Shown here one piece after another: positions 35,524 through 42,348 of a stretch of DNA of 56,053 bases; position 1 is the stretch's first letter; every line of letters begins with the position of its first letter. Source of the DNA: a virus; IMG/VR virus record IMGVR_UViG_3300045941_000468, positions 1 to 56,053 of that record; one strand, written 5' to 3'. The notes under the pieces were generated by a model. It was not told the origin of the DNA, made no database searches, and saw only the letters and a list, made by a program, of their open reading frames with translations. Made by a program: the position numbers and the translations under genes.

Positions 35524-36348
35524 TCACATGCCGCGGGCTTGCTGCAGCCGCTCGTACTCGGCGACGGCGGTATCCAGCGTGTGCGCCTGCGACCCCTCTT
35601 TGGTCGAGAGGACATCGAGCGGGGACGACTCCTGGCGCAGCGGGAACGGATGCGAGCTGTTCGCCTTGAGGCGCTCGCCGAGCCGCTGTTCCACGAGGTC
35701 GTTGATCCGCTTGTCCTCGGCTTCCTTCGCCTTGGCCTGGATCCGCTCGCCATACCGTTCGGTGTAGGCGTCTTGGAGCGAGAAGACACGACCGGGCTGA
35801 CCCATCACCGGCTTCCCCAGCTTCGGGTTGGCGATCAGCTCGGTCATGTCGAGCGGTTCCTGAAACAGGTGCATGTGCCGGGCACCCTGCGTGGCGAGGA
35901 AGGCACTGACGGCGATGTAGTCGCGCCCCGCTTCGTTGATGCGCGCATCGGCGATGCGCGCGATCTCCTCGGCGGTGAGCTGCGCGGGCGTCTGCAGCGG
36001 TGGGGTCGGATTCGGGTTCGGGTTCGGGTTGGGATTGGGATTGGGGTTGCCGTTGCCGTTCCGTCCGCCGTTGGCCTCCAGCTCGCGTGCGCGATCGAGC
36101 GCACTCTTGTTGTCGGCGAACCAGCCGTTCAGACGCTCGTAGTACGCCGTCAACTCGCCTTCCTTTTCTCGCAAGGTATCCATCGAGCGGCTGTAGTCGC
36201 TCCGGGCCAGCGCGCCATCTCCGAGGAGCGTGACGGCCTCCTTCGCTTCTGCCGCATTGAAGATGGCCTCGGCCTGTGCGCGCTGCTCCGGGGGGAGCTT
36301 GGCGAGCACGCCAGCCATGAAGGCCTGTCCACTCTCAAATGCACCCAT
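35524..36348 (-). CDS. Capsid scaffolding protein
   Basis: 274 residues from the ATG at 36348 (GAAGGAGAC upstream); the longer frame has no ribosome-binding site. It is highly charged and helical: N-terminal (LAKLPPEQRAQAEAIFNAAE), a central helix (DTLREKEGELTAYYERLNGW), then an Asn-Pro dipeptide repeat region (about 111-124), then acidic/basic helices (RIQAKAKEAEDKRINDLVEQ) and a flexible C-terminus. This is typical of scaffolds, which direct procapsid assembly and leave before packaging. It lies immediately upstream of the capsid gene. The dipeptide repeat is encoded by a hexanucleotide repeat. Confidence 0.8.
   Translation of the reverse strand: MGAFESGQAFMAGVLAKLPPEQRAQAEAIFNAAEAKEAVTLLGDGALARSDYSRSMDTLREKEGELTAYYERLNGWFADNKSALDRARELEANGGRNGNGNPNPNPNPNPNPNPTPPLQTPAQLTAEEIARIADARINEAGRDYIAVSAFLATQGARHMHLFQEPLDMTELIANPKLGKPVMGQPGRVFSLQDAYTERYGERIQAKAKEAEDKRINDLVEQRLGERLKANSSHPFPLRQESSPLDVLSTKEGSQAHTLDTAVAEYERLQQARGM
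36008..36060 (-). repeat. Hexanucleotide repeat encoding Asn-Pro dipeptides in the scaffold gene
   Basis: About nine imperfect copies of AAYCCN/AACCCS (on the minus strand) encode NPNPNP. Because the unit is six bases, slippage would lengthen or shorten the linker without breaking the frame. Confidence 0.8.
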
Positions 36349-36472
36349 CGGTCTGTCTCCTTCACGCAGGCCAGGCAAGAGCCGAGGCGGGCCTCCGCGG
36401 GCGCGGGCAAGACCGCTCTGGAACTCCTCTGCCTGTCGTGGCTGTCGTCGTCGTCGGCGAGCGGCGTTCCGC

Positions 36473-36874
36473 TTAGATCGATCCGGCTCCCGCTAGTCCG
36501 CGATCGATGCCGCCGCCCGGGAACGCCGGACCCGTGGCGGTCGGAGAGGTCGGTCCAGCGCCATCCGACATGACGTCGGCGAGGTACTGCTGGAGCATGT
36601 CCTTGATGAGCGCGAGCTGCGCGGCGCGGTTGGGCGTGACTTGGGCCCACGCGTCGAGGAGGTCGGCCATCGAGCCTGCCGACTGCGTGATCCCCGTGAG
36701 GACCTCAGGCGGCATTTGTGCGCCGGGGATCGAGCCTGGTCCGGCGATCCCGCGCATCGAGAACGGCTGCGAGGGGTCAGCGCCGCCCATCACGGTGGGC
36801 GAGGGCGGCGGCATGTCGAGCGCGGTACTGCCGGGGGTCGGGCCGGTGCCGGGGAAGAGCGGCGGCGTCGCCAT
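36473..36874 (-). CDS. Hypothetical protein between portal and scaffold
   Basis: 133 residues. Flexible Pro/Gly/Ser-rich ends flank one helical segment (SMADLLDAWAQVTPNRAAQL, ALIKDMLQQYLADVM). Start ATG overlaps the upstream stop (TGATG). No family recognised; the organisation suggests a small head-assembly cofactor. The 124-bp gap to the scaffold gene contains only G+C-rich sequence with short potential hairpins, and no clear promoter. Confidence 0.65.
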   Translation of the reverse strand: MATPPLFPGTGPTPGSTALDMPPPSPTVMGGADPSQPFSMRGIAGPGSIPGAQMPPEVLTGITQSAGSMADLLDAWAQVTPNRAAQLALIKDMLQQYLADVMSDGAGPTSPTATGPAFPGGGIDRGLAGAGSI

Positions 36875-37023
36875 CAGCGCGACCCTCCGAAGCTGCGGCC
36901 CTGCCGGAGCGACTTGGTGGCGGGGGTCTGCTTGCCCTTGCCGAAGGGCCGCTTGCCCTTGCCTTTCTGTTTGCTGAAGGCGGGCGGGGCGCCAGACTTG
37001 TCCTTGGGCGGGGGAAACGCCAT
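36874..37023 (-). CDS. Small Lys/Gly-rich basic protein
   Basis: 49 residues beginning MAFPPPKDKSGAP and continuing with KQKGKGKRPFGKGKQ. Strongly basic and probably disordered, which suggests DNA or capsid-interior binding. Coupled to the downstream gene by TGATG. Too short for a firm family assignment. Confidence 0.55.
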   Translation of the reverse strand: MAFPPPKDKSGAPPAFSKQKGKGKRPFGKGKQTPATKSLRQGRSFGGSR

Positions 37024-37025
37024 CG

Positions 37026-37193
37026 CTACCTCTTGCTCAGCGACCGGCTGGGACTGGTGCGCTTGCCGTGCCACTTCGACGAGCCCGGCTTGCCTTTGTT
37101 GATGGAGGCGTAGAACACCCGCTCGCCCTTTTCGGAACCGTACGAGTCCTTCATGGAGGAGAGGACCTTGGAGCCGGAGGGCGTGAGCGGCAC
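37026..37193 (-). CDS. Small conserved phage protein near the portal gene
   Basis: 55 residues from GTG 37193: PLTPSGSKVLSSMKDSYGSE followed by ERVFYASINKGKPGSSKWHG. I recognise this K-x-FYASINKGKPGS pattern as a common small protein of unknown function in head-gene regions of many tailed phages. It is basic. The start has no Shine-Dalgarno sequence, but the AGGGGGATCTRGAC box lies 31 nt upstream (37225-37239). The stop is two bases before the next start. Confidence 0.75.
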   Translation of the reverse strand: MPLTPSGSKVLSSMKDSYGSEKGERVFYASINKGKPGSSKWHGKRTSPSRSLSKR

Positions 37194-37224
37194 GCCTGGT
37201 AGCGTCAGGGGAAAAATCAGGCTT

Positions 37225-37239
37225 GTCTAGATCCCCCCT
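37225..37239 (-). promoter_or_regulatory. AGGGGGATCTRGAC box, copy B (31 nt before start at 37193)
   Basis: The minus strand reads AGGGGGGATCTAGAC (one extra G). As in copy A, its first A is the last base of the preceding gene's TGA stop. A T-rich patch (GATTTTTCCCC) and GACGCT lie between box and start codon. No Shine-Dalgarno sequence. Confidence 0.5.
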
Positions 37240-38432
37240 CAGGACGGCCCGCGGGTGTGGGAGGCGACCGGGCGGACGGGCGGCGGGGTGGCGCCCTGCT
37301 GCTGCGCGCCGTAGGCGGCGCCGGTGATCAGGGCGGGGAGGCCGTACTTGCGGAGGATGTCGATGAGCGAGTCGTCCCAGATCACGTAGTTGCGCGTGCC
37401 GAGGGTGCGGGCGGCTTCCTGTGCTCGCTGCCACGCCAGCCCCGGCGTGGCCTCCTTCGCGATGAGTTGCCCGTTGAAGTTCAGGACCTCCCACTGCTTC
37501 GCGCTGTTGTTGAAGGTGGGCGGCTGCAGGTCGACACGCGCGCGGGAGACCTGATCGCGATAGCGCTGCCCAGGCACGCCGGAGATGCGGAACGCGTCGC
37601 TCGCTGCCGCGCGCCCGTACTGCGCCTGCGCCCGCTCATAGAGGTCCCGCCCGGGGTATCCCGGTGGCAGGCGCCCGATCACGTCCCGAACCGCCTGCTG
37701 CACGGCGGGCGATTGACTGCCGAGCGGGACGTCGTAGTCGAGCAGCTGCGAGGGATCGACACGGAGATCGACCTCATACATATGCCCCTCTGGGAACTGT
37801 ACCTCCCCCGACTTGAGCATCCGGCGAAGCAGCATCAGCTCCTGAGGCTTGTTGAGCAACATCGTCTCGGCGTTCTTCCCGTAGCTCGCCAGCGTGTTGA
37901 TCACGTTGATCCGTGGAATGTCCATGCGCCGCGCCGCCTCCGAGACGGTCACTCCCCAGCGGCGAGCCGCCTCCATCGACGACGAGGGTAGCTCGTCGGC
38001 GACCTCCATCGCCGAGCGCCCTCCGACCAGCGTGCGCGTCTGCGACAAGGCATAACTGCGAGCGACCGGCTCCGCCTCGGCGAAGTACAGACCGTGCCCG
38101 TAGCTCTGCGCGCCTTCGCCCGTACCCAGCTTCGAGAGGTCGAAGCGATCAAAGTCGTGCGGGGAGCCGTGATAGGCGCGGATGCCGGTGGCGGGCGGAG
38201 CGGGCGGCTTGCCGACGTTCGTGGTCGCCAGCATGTTCAGCTGATTGCGCGGATCCATCCCGAATCCGAGCAGCTGCCGGATCGCCTCGGTCGCCAGTGT
38301 CTTCCCCGGCTGCTCCACCTTCGTCGACCAGAAGTCGGGCGCCTGCGGTTGCGCCGACCAGTCGCGCAGGTCGCGCACCCACGTCGGCACAGTCGACGAT
38401 GCATATGGATCCTTGAGAAGTGGCCCCGGCAT
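37239..38432 (-). CDS. ADP-ribosyltransferase-like protein (ART-PolyVal type)
   Basis: 397 residues. Residues about 86-120 read RAYHGSPHDFDRFDLSK, then GTGEGAQSYGHGLYFAE. This is the signature of the ART fold found in phage polyvalent proteins (ART-PolyVal): His88 and the Y-x6-Y-F region match the H-Y-type NAD+-binding core. Near the end, NYVIWDDSLIDILRKYG is the strand-helix that usually closes this family. The enzyme would transfer ADP-ribose from NAD+ to a target. Lying between portal and scaffold genes, it may be packaged and injected to modify host proteins. The target is unknown. The first codons overlap a GATGCATATGGATC palindrome variant. Confidence 0.75.
   Translation of the reverse strand: MPGPLLKDPYASSTVPTWVRDLRDWSAQPQAPDFWSTKVEQPGKTLATEAIRQLLGFGMDPRNQLNMLATTNVGKPPAPPATGIRAYHGSPHDFDRFDLSKLGTGEGAQSYGHGLYFAEAEPVARSYALSQTRTLVGGRSAMEVADELPSSSMEAARRWGVTVSEAARRMDIPRINVINTLASYGKNAETMLLNKPQELMLLRRMLKSGEVQFPEGHMYEVDLRVDPSQLLDYDVPLGSQSPAVQQAVRDVIGRLPPGYPGRDLYERAQAQYGRAAASDAFRISGVPGQRYRDQVSRARVDLQPPTFNNSAKQWEVLNFNGQLIAKEATPGLAWQRAQEAARTLGTRNYVIWDDSLIDILRKYGLPALITGAAYGAQQQGATPPPVRPVASHTRGPS
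38398..38411. promoter_or_regulatory. Operator-like palindrome variant GATGCATATGGATC
   Basis: One mismatch to the consensus; located 22-35 bases inside the ART-like gene (codons 8-12, DPYASS). Confidence 0.4.
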
Positions 38433-38433
38433 C

Positions 38434-40587
38434 TTACTTCTCGCTCTCCGTGATCGTCTCCCGCCCGCCCGGCTCGTCGTTCTTCGTCTCCTGCTTCGGC
38501 GGCGCCCCGCCGCTCGCCTTCCGCCCCGCGGGACTGACCGTCTGCCCGATCCCGAGCATCGCCTGCGCCTGCAGCCGCTCGGTCACCGTCACCGGGACGC
38601 GCAGCTCCAGCAGCTGCCCCGACATGATGTCCAGCAGGAACGTGCGGCCGGTCTGCGGGTCGGTGTACTGCGGCGGCGCGGCGCCGCCCGCGGCCAGCAT
38701 CGGGCCCATCGAGAGCGTTTGCATCGCCTGCTGCATCATCGCGGGCAGGACCGTGTCGGGCGGCTTCTCGATCACCGGCAGCGGGATCGCGGGCGGGGCG
38801 CCGACGTTGGGGGTCTCCAGCGTCTCGTGCAGCGACCAGAAGTCGTAGTAGCCCATGCGGGCGAGCTGCACCCGCATCATCTTGCGCTCGGTCGCGTCCA
38901 TCGCCAGGACGCTGTTGGGCGCGACGATGAAGACGAACTGCTTGTGGAAGTACTGCGCACGCTGGTCGCGGCTGGTGGTGTTGACGTCCAGCTCCGGGGT
39001 GTAGCCGGGCTGACCGGGCAGGAGCGCCGGGACCATCATGTCGGGGTCGAAGTCGAACTCGTTCAGCATCTGCCCGCCGGTGCCGAGGATCTGCACGCGC
39101 TTGGACGTGGAGAGGAACTGGAAGTAGTTGATCTTCACCATCTCGCTGAAGTCGCGCAGGAAGAGTTCCACCTGGCGCGCCTCCTGCCGGATCTCGGGCG
39201 TGAGCGCTTCGTAGTACTTCTGGATCGTGTCGGCCGAGGGCATCTGGCGGAGTTGCAGGAGCGCCGAGAGGTTGGCGGTGCCACTGAGGTCGGCAAACTT
39301 CTGGGTGAGCCGCTCCCACATATCGATCCCCATCGCGATGATCTGCGGGTTGGGGCCTTCTTCCTTCTTCCACGGGTCGCCGAACCCCGGCATCACCTTG
39401 ACGCGCTTGCCCGGGCGGCGCGGGTCCATCAGCTTCATGGTGGCTTCGCTGACGGCGTTGCGGTTGTAGGTGATGTCGGGGTTGGTCCACTGGCGCATCC
39501 CGAGGCGCACGTCGTGCACGGTGTCGTTGATGGCGTCTTGGAGCGGGAGCAGATCGTTGAAGAGCGGGATGCCGAGGAACTGCCAGGGGACGCTCCAGAG
39601 CTTCAGGCGGCAGAACGGATACATGCCGTGCCAGTAGGTGTTGGGGCCGTCGTAGATGAGGACGTCGTCAGTGGCGACGAGCAGACGCCCGCGCGGGTAG
39701 AGCGGCTGGCCGGGCTCGGCGAGGTAGGCCCAGTTGGTGCCGGGCGTGCCCATCGGGATCGGCTTGTTCGTCAGGTTGCGCGTGCGATCGCGGAAGTAGG
39801 CGCGGTAGAGGACGAGCGCCCCGCTGCGCGCCTTCTTCACCGTGCCCGCGCTGCCGGGCCAGGCGATCGTGTCGAGCGGATCGGCGGGCGAGATGAGGCG
39901 CGAGAGGCCGGTGCGGAAGCGGCCCATCACCTGCCCGAGGAGCGTGTCGGGTGAGGCGCGGAACAGATGCGCCTTGGTCGGATACATCCCCTTGAGCACG
40001 TTGACGGTGTGCTCCTCGCGGAAGCAGACGCCTTCCCAGAGCTGACACGAGCGGCCGAAGGAGGGGCGGAGCGGCAGGGTGTCGCGCGGGTCGCGCGCGG
40101 TGAGCTGGTGCGCGCCGCCGAGCGGCGCGTGCGGGTCCCAGTCGATGACGAGATCGCCCGTGCCTCCGGCGAGCGAGTACTTCACGCAGTCGCCCAGGTC
40201 GAGGTCCATCATCGTGGTGACCCACTCGTACATCAGGTACATGTTCAGGAGGTTGGCCTGGACCTGGTACTCGGGGTTCGATCGCCAGCCCGCGATCGGC
40301 TTGAGGTCGGTGATGGCGGAGACGTGCGCCTGCATCGCCTTGCGCGTCTCGTTGATGGTGACCTGCGGGAGGTACTTCATGCGGCAGTGCTCAGCGGAGA
40401 GCTGGTTGCCGGTGATGTAGTCCTGCGCCTTGCCGATCAGATCGTAGGAGGGGTCGGTGCGGTTGATCAGGTCGCCTTCCTGCACCCACTCGCGCAGCCA
40501 GTTGAGGACGCGCGGGTCGCCCGCGATGAGGCCGTCGGCGGTGACGCGGGGGAGATCGATCACACCAGAGGGAGAGAAGTCGGCCAC
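38434..40587 (-). CDS. Portal protein
   Basis: 717 residues from GTG 40587, which has an AAGGAG at good spacing; the longer frame runs back into the preceding gene. Features of podovirus-type portals are a helical N-terminus (VLNWLREWVQEGDLINRTDP), a wing region with RSNPEYQVQANLLNMYLMYE and GGTGDLVIDWDP, the stem/clip region (PLFNDLLPLQDAINDTVHDV), a long C-terminal helical part (ALTPEIRQEARQVELFLRDF) and a flexible Pro/Gly tail. Twelve copies would form the DNA channel and anchor the terminase and adaptors. It is encoded downstream of the terminase and directly before the ART-like gene. Confidence 0.85.
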   Translation of the reverse strand: MADFSPSGVIDLPRVTADGLIAGDPRVLNWLREWVQEGDLINRTDPSYDLIGKAQDYITGNQLSAEHCRMKYLPQVTINETRKAMQAHVSAITDLKPIAGWRSNPEYQVQANLLNMYLMYEWVTTMMDLDLGDCVKYSLAGGTGDLVIDWDPHAPLGGAHQLTARDPRDTLPLRPSFGRSCQLWEGVCFREEHTVNVLKGMYPTKAHLFRASPDTLLGQVMGRFRTGLSRLISPADPLDTIAWPGSAGTVKKARSGALVLYRAYFRDRTRNLTNKPIPMGTPGTNWAYLAEPGQPLYPRGRLLVATDDVLIYDGPNTYWHGMYPFCRLKLWSVPWQFLGIPLFNDLLPLQDAINDTVHDVRLGMRQWTNPDITYNRNAVSEATMKLMDPRRPGKRVKVMPGFGDPWKKEEGPNPQIIAMGIDMWERLTQKFADLSGTANLSALLQLRQMPSADTIQKYYEALTPEIRQEARQVELFLRDFSEMVKINYFQFLSTSKRVQILGTGGQMLNEFDFDPDMMVPALLPGQPGYTPELDVNTTSRDQRAQYFHKQFVFIVAPNSVLAMDATERKMMRVQLARMGYYDFWSLHETLETPNVGAPPAIPLPVIEKPPDTVLPAMMQQAMQTLSMGPMLAAGGAAPPQYTDPQTGRTFLLDIMSGQLLELRVPVTVTERLQAQAMLGIGQTVSPAGRKASGGAPPKQETKNDEPGGRETITESEK

Positions 40588-40589
40588 GG

Positions 40590-40802
40590 CTACTCCTTCG
40601 GCCCCTCGATGAGGGGGTGCCACTGCGTCGGGTGCAGCACGGGCGGCGCGTCGGCGACCCACGCCGTGCCGTTCCAGTGCGCGATGAGTTGCCGGGTCCC
40701 GCCCACGAGGATCAGCACGTCCTGCCCGTCGGTCGGGGCGGTGGCGATCGGGGACCAGGACGCGGGTGGGGCAGGCGGGGCAGGCGCGGGACGTTTCGCC
40801 AT
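40590..40802 (-). CDS. DUF551-like small phage protein
   Basis: 70 residues. After an Ala/Pro-rich start ([15 protein letters not shown]), the core WSPIATAPTDGQDVLILVGG, IAHWNGTAWV, TQWHPL matches the small W-x-P...G-x-x-V-L...W-x-P pattern of DUF551-type phage proteins. The function of this family is not known. Coupled closely to the portal gene (three bases apart). Confidence 0.65.
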   Translation of the reverse strand: MAKRPAPAPPAPPASWSPIATAPTDGQDVLILVGGTRQLIAHWNGTAWVADAPPVLHPTQWHPLIEGPKE

Positions 40803-40803
40803 G

Positions 40804-41286
40804 TCACTTCTCCAGTCGGTCGAGCGCCGACGGGGTGGCATCGCTGACCCCGGGGCCGTAGTCGGTGTCGGCGACATCGGCGTTCCGGCGGATGTCGGCG
40901 GCGTGCTTTTTGACGAAGGCGGGGTCGGGCTGTTCGCCGCCCTGCCAACGGGGCGCGAGCGCGTGGACGTCGCGGTTGCTCGCGTCTTGCGACCAGCGCC
41001 GCCAGACGATCGGCTGGCCTTCGCCGTTGCGGTACTGCCGCTCGCTGTCCGCTTCGACCTGGCGGAGCTTGCGGAGGCTGTCGATCGTGACGAGGTGGTT
41101 TTGCCCATCGCGTGCCTCGAACTCCTGAAAGGGCTCATACGCATCCATCCGCCCGACCTGCGGGATCCACGCCGCTGTGCGTCCGCAGTGCTCGGGCGCA
41201 CCGGCGGTGGCGCCCACGGCGATCGGGATATTCACATCGAGCAGGACCTGGCCGCAGGTCTGGCACCAGAAGTCATGCAGAGCCAT
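40804..41286 (-). CDS. Zinc-ribbon (FmdB-like) hypothetical protein
   Basis: 160 residues. The N-terminus HDFWCQTCGQVLLDV...EHCG forms a CxxC...C ribbon like FmdB-type regulators and many phage zinc proteins. The middle is helical (LVTIDSLRKLRQVEADSERQ). The C-terminus has NADVADTDYGPGV. It has no recognised catalytic site. It overlaps the gene upstream by 14 bases. Confidence 0.6.
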   Translation of the reverse strand: MALHDFWCQTCGQVLLDVNIPIAVGATAGAPEHCGRTAAWIPQVGRMDAYEPFQEFEARDGQNHLVTIDSLRKLRQVEADSERQYRNGEGQPIVWRRWSQDASNRDVHALAPRWQGGEQPDPAFVKKHAADIRRNADVADTDYGPGVSDATPSALDRLEK

Positions 41287-41491
41287 AGAGCTTTCCCTCG
41301 GGCTGTCGCGGCGGACGGCGATGCAGCTGGTTGACGTGCGGGTGGAGCAGGCCGTTCGACATCACGAAGATCCAGGCGCCGCAGATCGGGCACTTCCCGA
41401 TCGGCACGTCGCGCTCGCGCCGCATCCCAGGCGACTGGCGGCGCTCGACACGCACGGCGCACGGCACCCGGCCCTCGCAGCGCTGATTCAT
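41273..41491 (-). CDS. Small zinc-finger-like protein
   Basis: 72 residues from ATG 41491. CEGRVPC and CPICGAWIFVM...HPHVNQLH can bind one zinc in a C2H2-like manner; the rest is Arg-rich. Probably nucleic-acid-associated, but no function known. Confidence 0.55.
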   Translation of the reverse strand: MNQRCEGRVPCAVRVERRQSPGMRRERDVPIGKCPICGAWIFVMSNGLLHPHVNQLHRRPPRQPEGKLYGSA

Positions 41492-41646
41492 CGCGGCCCC
41501 CGCGGGCGCAGGTGCAGGATCTCCCCGCAGTCGGTACACAGCAGGACGACGAGGCGCCCCTCGTCGCGCACCTCCAGCAGCTGGCAGGGTTCCAGGTGGA
41601 ACCAGTGCGCCAGGCGGTGCCGCCAGTACTGCAGGTGCTTACGCAT
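41488..41646 (-). CDS. Small protein with CxxC pair
   Basis: 52 residues from ATG 41646: a basic helix (KHLQYWRHRLAHWFHLEP), then CQLLEVRDEGR and LLCTDCGEIL. Possible zinc knuckle. Coupled at both ends (TGATG upstream, ATGA downstream). Confidence 0.55.
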   Translation of the reverse strand: MRKHLQYWRHRLAHWFHLEPCQLLEVRDEGRLVVLLCTDCGEILHLRPRGPR

Positions 41647-41738
41647 CAGCGTCGCTTCCCCACGAGCAGCGTGAGCAGCCAGAGCCCCACCAGCACGGCG
41701 AGGATGATCCACCCCTGACGCCAGTCGATCTGGTCCAC
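41646..41738 (-). CDS. Tiny single-pass membrane protein
   Basis: 30 residues from GTG 41738: a short polar start (DQIDWRQG), a hydrophobic segment (WIILAVLVGLWLLTLLVG) and a basic end (KRR). Third of three adjacent tiny membrane proteins. Could be a lysis accessory such as a holin or antiholin, or a membrane regulator. GAGGGT upstream serves as the ribosome-binding site. Confidence 0.55.
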   Translation of the reverse strand: MDQIDWRQGWIILAVLVGLWLLTLLVGKRR

Positions 41739-41745
41739 ATCACCC

Positions 41746-41820
41746 TCACTGCGTCACCCACACGAGGAGGACGTAGACCAGCAGGACGAACACGACCGCG
41801 ATCGCGAGCGTGACCTTCAT
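41746..41820 (-). CDS. Tiny single-pass membrane protein
   Basis: 24 residues: MKVTLAIAVVFVLLVYVLL followed by VWVTQ. Almost the whole protein is one membrane helix. Start overlaps the upstream stop as ATGA, and the next start is eight bases beyond its stop, so the three tiny genes form a coupled cassette. Confidence 0.5.
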   Translation of the reverse strand: MKVTLAIAVVFVLLVYVLLVWVTQ

Positions 41821-41927
41821 CTGCCGCTCTCGAAGTAGGCCCGGGCGATCACGAAGATCAGCCAGGCGAACACCAGCCCGAGCACGAGCAGCGTCTGCGG
41901 CAGGGTGAGATCAGGAAGCATATGCAT
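41817..41927 (-). CDS. Tiny membrane protein, paralogue of 44554-44652
   Basis: 36 residues. MHMLPDLTLPQTLLVLGLVF is followed by AWLIFVIARAYFESGR: a short polar N-terminus, one membrane helix, and a charged end. It is a clear paralogue of the 32-residue protein at 44554 (PDLTLPQ...GLVFAWLIFVIARAYFE). The two copies flank the terminase and its neighbour. The start codon lies inside the palindrome at 41915-41928, giving the unusual N-terminus Met-His-Met. Lysis-related or membrane-anchoring function is possible; unknown. Confidence 0.65.
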   Translation of the reverse strand: MHMLPDLTLPQTLLVLGLVFAWLIFVIARAYFESGR

Positions 41928-41928
41928 C
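41915..41928. promoter_or_regulatory. Operator-like palindrome variant overlapping a start codon
   Basis: GAAGCATATGCATC, one mismatch to consensus. On the minus strand it contains ATGCATATG, the first three codons (Met-His-Met) of the tiny membrane protein gene. Confidence 0.6.
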
Positions 41929-42348
41929 TCAGCCCGCCCGGTAGAAGATCTCGTCCTGGATCCGGTCGACCGCCGCCTTCATCTCCGCTTCGACCGTGCG
42001 CCCGCGCTTGGCCGCCCGGTGCTGCAGCTCACTGAGCTGCCCGGGGGTGAACGGGAGGCGGATGTCGCCGATGCGCAGCGAGGCGAGGCGGTCGATGGCG
42101 AGGACGAGCGCCTCGGGCGTGCGGGTCGAGCCCAGCCCGCAGATCTCCTCCAGGCGGGCGCAGTCGGCGGGCGTGAGCTGCAGGCCCGGCGGGGGCGCGG
42201 CGCGCCAGCCCTCCAGTGCTCGCGTCACCACCCCTTCGATCTCCGCGGTGAGCGAGCGGATGCGCGGGTCAGGCGCGCTGGCGATCGTCGAAGTAGAGCC
42301 CGCCGGTCTCGTCGGTGAGGGCGTAGGTGTCGTCTTGGACGGACTCAT
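41929..42348 (-). CDS. Hypothetical protein with possible C-terminal RHH/helical domain
   Basis: 139 residues if started at ATG 42348, which overlaps the terminase end by 80 bases in another frame; a GTG pair near 42231 would give a shorter product of about 100 residues. The first 35 residues are Ser/Thr/Pro-rich. The C-terminus IRLPFTPGQLSELQHRAAKR followed by TVEAEMKAAVDRIQDEIF looks like strand-helix-helix and could be RHH-like. No firm family. The stop is separated by one base from the tiny membrane gene. Confidence 0.5.
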   Translation of the reverse strand: MSPSKTTPTPSPTRPAGSTSTIASAPDPRIRSLTAEIEGVVTRALEGWRAAPPPGLQLTPADCARLEEICGLGSTRTPEALVLAIDRLASLRIGDIRLPFTPGQLSELQHRAAKRGRTVEAEMKAAVDRIQDEIFYRAG

